30,233 nt of DNA from an uncultured Porphyromonadaceae bacterium. GTDB taxonomy: Bacteria > Bacteroidota > Bacteroidia > Bacteroidales > Muribaculaceae. The stretch covers positions 1-30,233 of the forward strand of contig CALAVE010000020.1 of NCBI GenBank assembly GCA_937892215.1. Reading direction: 5' to 3'. Positions 23,772 to 30,201 of this stretch are shown here, piece by piece (position 1 is the first letter of the stretch; every line of letters begins with the position of its first letter). Made by a program: the position numbers and the translations under genes. Under the pieces are notes generated by a model. The model was not told where the DNA came from. It was given only the letters and a program-made list of their open reading frames with translations, and did not search any database.

Positions 23772-24131
23772 TAACATACACACGTAAGAATTTTGATTAA
23801 CTTTGGGTGATATGGGGCAGAATAAAAGAAGAAAGCGATAGCTTGTTGTAGTACAACTTGTTATCACTTTCTACTGGTGTCCAAGATGAGGACATTATCA
23901 TGATATGTAATGATTTGTTACGTTACTTTTTTACACATGAAAATATTATAGTTCAAGCATTTACATTGTTAACATCAACAAAGGATATCGTTAAATCATC
24001 TTAAATCACACTTATTTGTTCAAAAAGTGTGCAGAAATTTGCGTGTCCATTCCAAGATTTGAACCCTAAAATCTATCGTTTCATTTTCAATGTTTTATTT
24101 TGTGTGCTGTTGATAACTTTTTGCCTATTTT
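23772..24131. other. AT-rich intergenic region, probable island boundary
   Basis: No coding frame of note. It holds an imperfect palindrome at 23830-23872 (reported separately), a small hairpin TGTCC-AAGATGA-GGACA just after it, and an isolated TAACTTTG at 23798-23805 without a -33 partner. The sequence becomes very AT-rich toward the integrase. No direct repeat that would mark an attachment site could be found by eye. Confidence 0.5.
23830..23872. repeat. 43-nt imperfect palindrome
   Basis: Arms beginning AGAAAG and ending CTTTCT pair at 17 Watson-Crick positions and one G-T of 21, around the core GTTGTA-G-TACAAC. There is no U-tract after it, so it is not a clear terminator, although it lies 58 bp past rtcB. 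It could be a recombinase or regulator binding site for the integrase gene beyond it. Confidence 0.6.
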
Positions 24132-24163
24132 TTTGCACAGGTGTGCAATTTTAGCTAATTTTG
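24132..24163 (+). promoter_or_regulatory. integrase promoter
   Basis: TTTG, exactly 20 nt, then TAATTTTG: a perfect Bacteroidota promoter. The spacer contains the inverted repeat GCACAGGTGTGC, a possible repressor site. The predicted leader to the integrase ATG is about 35 nt. Confidence 0.75.
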
Positions 24164-24204
24164 CAACGTTTTGATACCCAGTTATAATTTGTAAGTAGCA
24201 TCTA

Positions 24205-25593
24205 ATGGCAACAATTTATCTCAGACTATCTAAAAAGCGTAACGCGCTTGACCGACAAGAGATTATCCTCACCTTCAGGCACGGGAAATCTATCTATCAG
24301 CGGGCGGCTACAGGCATTTTTATCGTTGATAAGCCCATGTACTGGGACGGCGATAAAATGGTGTTCCGTGCACGCATGATGACCGATGAGGCGCGATATC
24401 ACCGCACACAGAAGGAACGTCTGGAAAGTTTGTGTTTCCACATCAATGAATGTTGGCAAGATGCCGACAAACAAAACGTAAGTCCCACTTGGCTGAAGGA
24501 CACGATAGGCAATTTCAACCATCCCATTACCCGCACCGACCGTGCCGATATGATTGAAAGCAGAACAACTATGACCTCCATATTTGTGAAATATATCGAC
24601 CAATTGGAATTGTCGACAAGCAGAATCAAGCATCTGTGGTCATTGTGGCGGGTGTTCCGGCGGTATGAGCTATGGCGAGGCATCACTTTTGAGTTTGAGT
24701 CTTTCTCACATACCGATTTGGAGGACTTCAACGACTTTCTCATTGATGAACACAAGTACTGGGGGCGTGACGAGAAAAACGGCAACATGATATGCACCAA
24801 CCGCCGTTACAAAAAGGCTTTTGACATGGTGAATGCGGAGTGTTGCGGCTATGGGCAGAAGATTGAGAGTCGATGCCCGGAACAACGCAGCAAAAACACT
24901 TTGAACAACATTCTGGTGAGATTGAAAACATTCTGGTTATGGTGTATGAAACAAGGTTACACAGAACGCAACCCGTTCAGCCGATTCAAGATTGAAGGAG
25001 CCAAATACGGTACGCCCTACTACATCAACATTGACGAGCGCCACAAACTGGAAGAGTCTCCTATGGAAGGCATGGTGGCGGTGCAGCGCGACATTTTCGT
25101 GTTTCAGTGCTGTATCGGTTGCCGTGTGAGCGACTTATACTCACTGACCTACGACAACATTGTGGACGATGTAATCATGTACACGCCGCAAAAAACCGAA
25201 AAGGACAATCCTTTAACCGCCTCTGTTCCCCTCGTCTCCACGGCAAAGGCTCTCATAGAGAAATACTACGACCCGGAACGCGGCACTCTGTTCCCTTTCA
25301 TTAGCCAACAAAAGTATAATATTTACATCAAAAAGGCTTTCAAGTTGGCGGGGCTTAACCGCAGGGTACCCGTGCTGAATCCACAGACACGCAAGAATGA
25401 ACTTAGACCACTCTATGAGGTGGCGACAAGCCACATGGCACGACGCGCCTTTGTAGGCATCGCGTATCCTCATGTGAAAGATCCAAACATCATCGCATCA
25501 ATGACCGGACACGTTGAGGGTAGCAAAGCCTTCAATCGCTATCGTGAGATTGACATGAGCGTGAAACGTGAGGTGGTTGATTTCCTCGAGTGA
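24205..25593 (+). CDS. tyrosine-type site-specific recombinase
   Basis: This 462-residue integrase has an N-terminal arm-type domain (IYLRLSKKRNALDRQEI), a SAM-like core-binding region (about 120-250) and a catalytic domain with R307 (GCRVSDLYSL), K330, H410-x-x-R413 (SHMARR), H436 (TGHVEGSKAF) and nucleophile Y446 (NRYREI). All catalytic residues are present, so it should be active. It belongs to the large Bacteroidota integrase group found on conjugative and other integrative elements and in invertible-DNA loci. It has its own promoter and is followed by the AlbA_2-Fic pair. Confidence 0.9.
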   Translation: MATIYLRLSKKRNALDRQEIILTFRHGKSIYQRAATGIFIVDKPMYWDGDKMVFRARMMTDEARYHRTQKERLESLCFHINECWQDADKQNVSPTWLKDTIGNFNHPITRTDRADMIESRTTMTSIFVKYIDQLELSTSRIKHLWSLWRVFRRYELWRGITFEFESFSHTDLEDFNDFLIDEHKYWGRDEKNGNMICTNRRYKKAFDMVNAECCGYGQKIESRCPEQRSKNTLNNILVRLKTFWLWCMKQGYTERNPFSRFKIEGAKYGTPYYINIDERHKLEESPMEGMVAVQRDIFVFQCCIGCRVSDLYSLTYDNIVDDVIMYTPQKTEKDNPLTASVPLVSTAKALIEKYYDPERGTLFPFISQQKYNIYIKKAFKLAGLNRRVPVLNPQTRKNELRPLYEVATSHMARRAFVGIAYPHVKDPNIIASMTGHVEGSKAFNRYREIDMSVKREVVDFLE

Positions 25594-25644
25594 GAAAACT
25601 ACAAGTAAAAACCATGACGCGGATTGTAAGAATAAACCGGTTCA

Positions 25645-25676
25645 TTTGGCTAGTTAACAAGCAATTTGTATTTTTG
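25645..25676 (+). promoter_or_regulatory. promoter of the AlbA_2-Fic pair
   Basis: TTTG, 20 nt, then TATTTTTG is a perfect -33/-7 match. Transcription should start near 25683, leaving a leader of only about 13 nt before the AlbA_2 start codon. Confidence 0.75.
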
Positions 25677-25695
25677 CAACCTCTAAGACAACGAT

Positions 25696-27282
25696 ATGAC
25701 GAAAGAAGAACTGCTCAAAAGGCTTAGCGACATAGAATGGGACGACTTTGAGTGCAAAGAGGCACTCAACAAGTTGCCTGACAGCGTGTGGGAAACGGTG
25801 TCTGCGTTTTCCAACACGTCGGGCGGCTGGATTGTGCTTGGCATCAAGCAGAATGGCAAGCGATTCGACATCCAGGGCGTTAGTGACGGAGAGAAAATGG
25901 AGTCGGATTTCCTTAACGTGCTGCATGGTGGGCAGAAGTTCAACATGCGGCTCACCGCCAAAGGGCGGAAATACGACTTTGACGGGAAAACGGTGATGGT
26001 TTTCTACGTCCCATCCTCCCCCATCAAACCCGTTTATTCCAAGAATCCGAGTAACACATTCATCCGCAGTGGTAGCGGTGACCGCCGCGCTACCGAGGGC
26101 GAAGTGATGGCGATGATGCGTGACCAGGCTTTCGGCAACAAGAGCGAGACACAAGTCAAGGGCACAAGCATCGCCGACTTGAACATGGGGTCGCTGGAGA
26201 CATTCCGAAACCACGTTGCATTTGAAAATCCTGAGTTCCTCTACAATGGCCTTCCGTTGGAAGAGTATTGCGAAAAACTGAACATCACCAGCGATGGCTT
26301 GCTCACATACGCCGGTCTGCTAATGTTCGGTGAACGGGATGCCTTGCGCCACTATATCCCAAACTTTTGGATTGACTATATTGAGGTGCCGGGAACGAGT
26401 TACAGCGATGCCTCGGTGCGCTATACCTACCGCATGCCCGAGATGGACAACATTTGGGAAGCGTATCGCGTAATCGTACAGCGGCTGCGCATCTATTGCG
26501 ACGCTCCATACAAGGCGTTGCCTAACGGCATCGGCGCCGAGGACAACTCGCAACTGTATGCTTTGCGCGAGGGCTTGATAAACTTCTGTGCCCATGCTGA
26601 TTATTTCAGCCCGATGCACCCCACCATCAGAGTGTATAGCGACCGCATTGAGTTCCAGAACCCGGGCCGCTTCATGTTCCCACTCGACGAGTTACTCACC
26701 AAGATTCATTCCATGCCGCGCAACCCGAGCATTATCAAGTTTTTCCGCTACGCCAAACTCAGCGAGAATGCCGGCTATGGCATCGACAAGATGATGCGTT
26801 GGCAGCAGCTCACCGGCGGCAAGGTGGAGTTTGACACCACGCTCGTCTCATCCACCATCACCTACCGGTTTGGCAAGCGACTTAGTGAACAGGCTGGGGA
26901 ACAAGCTGGTGAACAAGTTAACCCCACTGATAGCCAAAAGAATAACAAAGATAGGGGTACAGTTAGGGAACAAGTTAGGGGTACAGTTAGTGGTATAGCT
27001 AGTGGTACAGTTAGTGGTATAGTTAGTGGTATAGTTAGTGGTATAGTTAGTGGTACAGTTAAAGAACCTGTTCAGCAAATAGTTAATGTGATTCGTGAAG
27101 ATGTTTGCACCATTTCTCAGCTCCAAACCAGACTTGGCATACAAACTAAAAGATATATTCGTGAAGCTATGCTAAAACCCGCTATCGCACAAGGCTATGT
27201 CCTGCGAGCATTCCCTGACAAACCGAGCCACCCCAAGCAGCGCTACTACCTCTCAGAGAAAGGCTTGAAACTCGTAAAATGA
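25696..27282 (+). CDS. AlbA_2 (Schlafen-like) domain ATP-binding protein
   Basis: The 528-residue protein has an N-terminal AlbA_2 domain (about 10-130; FECKEALNKLPDSVWETVSAFSNTSGGWIVLGI), a helical middle part, and an HATPase_c_4-like region (about 295-360; NFCAHADYFSPMHPTIRVYSDRIEFQNPGRF). It belongs to COG2865, often described as transcriptional regulators and sometimes linked to defence. Residues about 394-457 are repetitive (EQAGEQAGEQVN, then SGIV/SGTV units). The C-terminus (LKPAIAQGYVLRAFPDKPSHPKQRYYLSEKGLKL) looks like a winged helix and resembles the end of the next protein. Function unknown. Confidence 0.85.
   Translation: MTKEELLKRLSDIEWDDFECKEALNKLPDSVWETVSAFSNTSGGWIVLGIKQNGKRFDIQGVSDGEKMESDFLNVLHGGQKFNMRLTAKGRKYDFDGKTVMVFYVPSSPIKPVYSKNPSNTFIRSGSGDRRATEGEVMAMMRDQAFGNKSETQVKGTSIADLNMGSLETFRNHVAFENPEFLYNGLPLEEYCEKLNITSDGLLTYAGLLMFGERDALRHYIPNFWIDYIEVPGTSYSDASVRYTYRMPEMDNIWEAYRVIVQRLRIYCDAPYKALPNGIGAEDNSQLYALREGLINFCAHADYFSPMHPTIRVYSDRIEFQNPGRFMFPLDELLTKIHSMPRNPSIIKFFRYAKLSENAGYGIDKMMRWQQLTGGKVEFDTTLVSSTITYRFGKRLSEQAGEQAGEQVNPTDSQKNNKDRGTVREQVRGTVSGIASGTVSGIVSGIVSGIVSGTVKEPVQQIVNVIREDVCTISQLQTRLGIQTKRYIREAMLKPAIAQGYVLRAFPDKPSHPKQRYYLSEKGLKLVK
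26957..27064 (+). repeat. nine 12-bp tandem repeats in the AlbA_2 gene
   Basis: Nine units of about GTAYAGTTAGTG encode four-residue repeats such as SGIV and SGTV. Three consecutive units are identical and the outer ones diverge. The 12-bp length keeps the frame, so changes in copy number would only alter the length of the linker between the ATPase-like and winged-helix parts. Confidence 0.9.
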
Positions 27283-27296
27283 TTAAGTTATGAATT

Positions 27297-28427
27297 ATGG
27301 CAGATAATAAGCAAAACATACAAGGATTCGAGGAATATCTCCGTCAAGGAGAACCATCTCGCCGCAAGAAGGCATTGATGTGGGCAACGTCGATAGGTCT
27401 GCAACAGGTTGACGGATTGCAAACGTCGAAGTATTTGCACGACATCGCGCGGCGCAATATAGAGGACGAAATCAGCACAGCCGAGGGACAACAGCTCATA
27501 GCATCTTACTACGAACAACTCAACAGTCGTAGTACCGCTGAGCAACGTGATGCCGAAGAAGCCGACCGCGCAGCAGCAAACATCGCACACATTCTTTCTA
27601 CCGCCACGCTCGATTTTACAACTCATGGTTTCAAGAGTTTGCACCGCCAAATATTCAACGGAGTGTTCAAACACGCCGGCGAATTCCGCACCTACGACAT
27701 CTCCAAACACGAGTGGGTACTCCGTGGCGCGTCGGTGCTTTACCTTAGTAACACCGAGCTGCAACAGGCATTGGACTACGATATCGCTCAAGAACGAGCC
27801 TTCAGTTACACCCGACTAACGACAGACGAGATTGTGGCACACATCACGCGCTTCGTTGCCGGGTTGTGGCAAATTCATCCCTTTGGCGAGGGCAACACTC
27901 GCACCACAGCGGTTTTCGCCATTCAATATTTGCGTTCACTGGGCTTTGATGTGGATAACGAAATGTTTGCACTACACTCCTGGTATTTCCGTAACGCATT
28001 AGTTCGTGCCAACTACAAGAGCGCGACTGTAGATTATGAATTCAAGTTCCTTGAGCGCTTCTTTCGCAACTTATTGCTCGGCGAGCATAACGAGTTGAGA
28101 AACCGCTATATGCTCATCAATGCCGAGGAACAGATGCCGAACAAGCACCGAACAAGTACCGAACAAGTACCGAACAAGCTAAAGGACGTACCACCAAGTG
28201 TTGCGACATTGGTCAAAGCGATTGGCGATAAAGAGCTGAAAATTACTGAGATGATGAAGGCTGTGGGGCTGAAACACCGCCCAACATTCCTGTATAATTA
28301 CCTGACCCCGGCCATCGACTCCGGATTGGTGACAATGCTCTACCCCAATAGCCCGCGTCACCCCCGGCAGCGCTACCGCCTCACCCCCAAAGGCACCATT
28401 TTCCTAAACCAAATCGGCAACGATTGA
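27297..28427 (+). CDS. Fic-domain protein with C-terminal winged helix
   Basis: This 376-residue protein has a Fic motif HPFGEGNTRT (194-203): catalytic H194, acidic E198, N200 and R202. The usual G after N is T and the last Arg is absent, a variant seen in some Fic groups. Fic enzymes usually transfer AMP to proteins. Residues 55-72 (IEDEISTAEGQQLIASYY) resemble a VbhA-type antitoxin segment, so it may contain its own inhibitor. A repeat-rich linker (about 280-295) leads to a C-terminal domain (LTPAIDSGLVTMLYPNSPRHPRQRYRLTPKG) like that of the AlbA_2 protein 14 bp upstream. The target is unknown. Confidence 0.88.
   Translation: MADNKQNIQGFEEYLRQGEPSRRKKALMWATSIGLQQVDGLQTSKYLHDIARRNIEDEISTAEGQQLIASYYEQLNSRSTAEQRDAEEADRAAANIAHILSTATLDFTTHGFKSLHRQIFNGVFKHAGEFRTYDISKHEWVLRGASVLYLSNTELQQALDYDIAQERAFSYTRLTTDEIVAHITRFVAGLWQIHPFGEGNTRTTAVFAIQYLRSLGFDVDNEMFALHSWYFRNALVRANYKSATVDYEFKFLERFFRNLLLGEHNELRNRYMLINAEEQMPNKHRTSTEQVPNKLKDVPPSVATLVKAIGDKELKITEMMKAVGLKHRPTFLYNYLTPAIDSGLVTMLYPNSPRHPRQRYRLTPKGTIFLNQIGND
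28138..28178 (+). repeat. 11-bp tandem repeat in the fic gene
   Basis: Nearly four units of CGAACAAGYAC lie in the linker-coding part of the Fic gene. Because 11 is not a multiple of 3, each unit is read in a different frame, giving PNK-HRTS-TEQV-PNK. Gain or loss of one unit would shift the frame and remove the C-terminal domain while keeping the Fic core. Confidence 0.85.
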
Positions 28428-28442
28428 TAATAATCTCTCCCG

Positions 28443-28479
28443 CTACGCAAATAGGTTGCGGTCAGGTGTTGTACCTTTG
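28443..28479 (+). promoter_or_regulatory. operator-promoter upstream of the RNA ligase
   Basis: CTACGCAA-ATAGG-TTGCGGTC (28443-28463) shares 18 of 21 positions with the perfect palindrome at 20284, including an identical centre when that site is read on the minus strand. After exactly 8 nt comes TACCTTTG (28472-28479), a perfect -7 box; the -33 TTTG is absent. The geometry is the same as at 20343. Transcription should begin near 28486. Confidence 0.8.
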
Positions 28480-28503
28480 CCAGCGGAAATCGGGACAAAC
28501 TTT

Positions 28504-28522
28504 TTATACACTTTGTGTATAA
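28504..28522 (+). other. perfect inverted repeat in the ligase leader
   Basis: TTATACAC-TTT-GTGTATAA: 8-bp arms with a 3-nt loop, just past the predicted start from the operator-promoter. It could be a 5' stem-loop stabilising the RNA or a second protein-binding site. It has no relation to the CTACGCAA operator. Confidence 0.5.
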
Positions 28523-28556
28523 GGCAATTACAACCGAAAAAAATGTTTCGAAATTA

Positions 28557-28588
28557 TTTGGCGGGACTGAGAAAAGATTGTAATTTTG
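28557..28588 (+). promoter_or_regulatory. second, constitutive-type promoter in the ligase leader
   Basis: TTTG, exactly 20 nt, then TAATTTTG fits the housekeeping promoter consensus perfectly and has no operator copy. Transcription should begin near 28595. The leader therefore seems to have an operator-dependent and an operator-independent promoter. Confidence 0.7.
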
Positions 28589-28626
28589 CAGCCGCTTTTC
28601 GAGAAACAAGATTAAAAAACGCAGAA

Positions 28627-28785
28627 ATGCAGAAACAGAGAATTGACATATTAAAGAATGGACGTAGTCAAAGCACATGGTGCTTTGAAGGCTATCGCCG
28701 TATGCTCTCGACAGGTATTTTTGCGCCCGATAGCTTCAAGACTTCCCAGATTATGCTAGGCGACTTAGGTCGACCTGTAAGTTGA
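28627..28785 (+). CDS. possible 52-residue leader ORF
   Basis: An open frame from ATG 28627 gives MQKQRIDILKNGRSQ and ends GDLGRPVS. The same frame extends upstream past an ATG at 28543, but that lies before the second promoter. It overlaps three stable hairpins, has no recognised domain and only weak purines before the ATG. It may be a leader peptide, a small protein, or a frame left open by chance across a structured RNA. Confidence 0.3.
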   Translation: MQKQRIDILKNGRSQSTWCFEGYRRMLSTGIFAPDSFKTSQIMLGDLGRPVS

Positions 28786-28813
28786 CGCATAATCGTCACG
28801 AGATACAACACAG

Positions 28814-28863
28814 AGTGGTTGGGAAGTCAAGGCAAAAGAATACTTCCCAACCACTTTTCTTTT
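28814..28863 (+). terminator. strong intrinsic terminator or attenuator
   Basis: AGTGGTTGGGAAGT and ACTTCCCAACCACT form a perfect 14-bp stem with a 14-nt loop, followed by TTTCTTTT. It lies 133 bp upstream of the RNA ligase start on the same strand, so read-through or a further promoter is needed for ligase expression. The only promoter candidate after it, TTTG-N21-TATATATT near 28924-28956, has a poor -7 box. Confidence 0.85.
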
Positions 28864-28995
28864 GTGCCTATCACAGTACGATGAAGACTGACTTACCACC
28901 AGCCACCACTTCTCCTCATCGTCTTTGGCCTGAGGCACTTCCAAAACATATATATTATTAACCGCGTCCACTGTGGCGCACAAAACGACAAGAAA

Positions 28996-30033
28996 ATGAT
29001 TGAATTCAAGAAGTACAGCTCCATTGAGAACTCGTTCAGCCGCGAGTTCATGGAGAACGTGGTGGCTCAAGTGCTACCCTACATGGAATGGGTCGTGCAG
29101 GAGAAAGTGCATGGTGCAAACACCAGTTTTCTGTGCGACGGAACCGAGGTGAAGTTCGCCAAAAGGACTTCAATGCTTACAGATGGCGAGCAGTTCTACG
29201 ATTACCAGGAACTGCTATATCGCTACAAAGAGCGAGTGTTTGACCTTTTTAGCATTGTGAAGGCCAAGATTCCAGAGGCAACTGCAATCTCAGTATTCGG
29301 CGAAATGTTTGGCGGTCTCTACCCTCACAACGAGGTGAAACGCGAGCCAAAGATGTCGCTGATTCAAAAGGGCGTTTGCTACTGCCCTGGACACGAGTTC
29401 TATGGTTTCGACATCTATGTCTTTACCGAAAACGATGGTCGATACCTGCCAGTTGACGAGGTGAATAAGCTTTTTGAAACCAGCGGTTTCTTCTATGCAA
29501 AGACATTGTTCCGCGGTTCGCTCAACGAGTGTCTGAAGCATCCGAACGCTTTTCAGAGTAAGATTGCCGAGTGGCTTGGCTTGCCAGCCATCGACGACAA
29601 CATCTGTGAGGGTGTGGTAATACGTCCTGTGATGCCTTGCTACCTTATGAATGGTTCGAGGGTTCTCATCAAGAACAAGAACGAGCGTTTCGCAGAGAAA
29701 AAGGGCGTGAAGAAACGCAACAAGCTCTTTGCCGAGCCAGTTCCTTTCAGTGATGAACTGAAGTCGCTGATCGTTGAAGCTGAGGCATACGTCACCGAGA
29801 ACCGTCTCGCCAACGTGGTGAGTCACATCGGCGAAGTCCATTTCCCTAAAGACTTCGGCAAAGTCATGGGACTATTCTCGAAGGACGTGCTTGCCGATTT
29901 CCTCAAGGAGCACGGCGGCGAGTTTGATGCGCTCGACAAATGCGAGCAGAAAACCTTCAACAAGGAAGTCAATAAATTCTGCACTGCCCTGGTGAAGCAA
30001 GTTCACATGAGCAAGGCTTATATAATTGAGTAA
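28996..30033 (+). CDS. T4 Rnl2-type ATP-dependent RNA ligase
   Basis: This 345-residue protein has the nucleotidyltransferase motifs of Rnl2-like ligases in order: motif I EKVHGAN with AMP-accepting K37, motif III FGEMFGG (E103), motif IIIa FYGFDIYVF, motif IV EGVVIRP (205-211) and motif V LIKNKNERF (224-232). The C-terminal 100 residues look helical. Rnl2 ligases seal 3'-OH/5'-phosphate breaks in RNA, complementing RtcB, which uses 3'-phosphate and 5'-OH ends. The kinase at 19757 could supply the 5'-phosphate it needs. The shared operator upstream supports membership of the same system. Confidence 0.9.
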   Translation: MIEFKKYSSIENSFSREFMENVVAQVLPYMEWVVQEKVHGANTSFLCDGTEVKFAKRTSMLTDGEQFYDYQELLYRYKERVFDLFSIVKAKIPEATAISVFGEMFGGLYPHNEVKREPKMSLIQKGVCYCPGHEFYGFDIYVFTENDGRYLPVDEVNKLFETSGFFYAKTLFRGSLNECLKHPNAFQSKIAEWLGLPAIDDNICEGVVIRPVMPCYLMNGSRVLIKNKNERFAEKKGVKKRNKLFAEPVPFSDELKSLIVEAEAYVTENRLANVVSHIGEVHFPKDFGKVMGLFSKDVLADFLKEHGGEFDALDKCEQKTFNKEVNKFCTALVKQVHMSKAYIIE

Positions 30034-30108
30034 AATAGATTTAACAATGAATCTCCCCATGTCTCATGACTGGGGCTTGGGAAGATTAAAAATATAGGAG
30101 GACTAATC

Positions 30109-30201
30109 ATGAGCGGAGGCACATTCAATTATGACCAATGGCATATTCAACAGATAGCAGACCAAATAGAACAAACAAGCCTCTTCCGAAATTTGGAGTG
30201 A
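30109..30201 (+). CDS. small protein, MSGGTFNYDQW family, probably truncated
   Basis: A strong AGGAGG site lies 7 nt before an ATG opening a 30-residue frame that starts MSGGTFNYDQWHIQQIADQIE and stops soon after. The start resembles small Bacteroidota hypothetical proteins beginning MSGG.F.Y.Q..I..IA..IE, which as I remember them are around 90-100 residues. The early stop suggests a frameshift or truncation, but the window ends before this can be settled. It follows the RNA ligase by 75 bp. Confidence 0.5.
   Translation: MSGGTFNYDQWHIQQIADQIEQTSLFRNLE

Larger units (their letters stand above)
23830..28427 (+). mobile_element. candidate integrase-AlbA_2-Fic island
   Basis: A tyrosine recombinase, an AlbA_2-type ATP-binding protein and a Fic protein lie together in one orientation, with their own strong promoters, between the Ro-rtcB operon and the RNA ligase module that shares its operator. 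Repeat-bearing AlbA_2 and Fic genes are typical accessory cargo in Bacteroidota. Boundaries are a guess: no flanking direct repeats were seen. The alternative is that these genes accumulated separately. Confidence 0.35.
28595..28863 (+). ncRNA. structured leader RNA or small RNA upstream of the ligase
   Basis: Four strong stem-loops follow one another: CAAAGCAC/GTGCTTTG (28669-28687); TGAAG-G-CTATCG with CGATAG-CTTCA (28686-28738); GATTATGC/GCATAATC enclosing a further near-complete stem (28749-28794); and a 14-bp terminator. ACTTCCC at 28741-28747 is also complementary to GGGAAGT in the 5' arm of the terminator, so an antiterminator can be drawn. This fits either a regulated leader controlling read-through into the ligase gene or an independent terminated RNA. 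No known family was recognised. It is not a Y RNA of the type seen upstream of Ro. Confidence 0.55.

Noticed and set aside
24045..24075. tRNA 3'-end remnant on the minus strand (GGTTCAAATC) as an integrase attachment site
   Set aside because: The T stem would be mostly mismatched, no acceptor or D arm can be drawn, and no duplicate was found at the other end of the island.
26957..27064. CRISPR array
   Set aside because: The 12-bp units are contiguous, without spacers, and are in frame inside a protein-coding gene.
28456..28626. 109-residue reading of the ORF in the ligase leader
   Set aside because: The TTG start would lie inside the operator, before the transcription start, and the segment up to 28626 contains promoter sequences instead.
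28696..28722. GCCGTA followed by TATTTT in the ligase leader as a fifth Y RNA motif
   Set aside because: The spacing is 12 rather than 8-9, the second motif differs, and there is no CUGUYGC before the closing arm.
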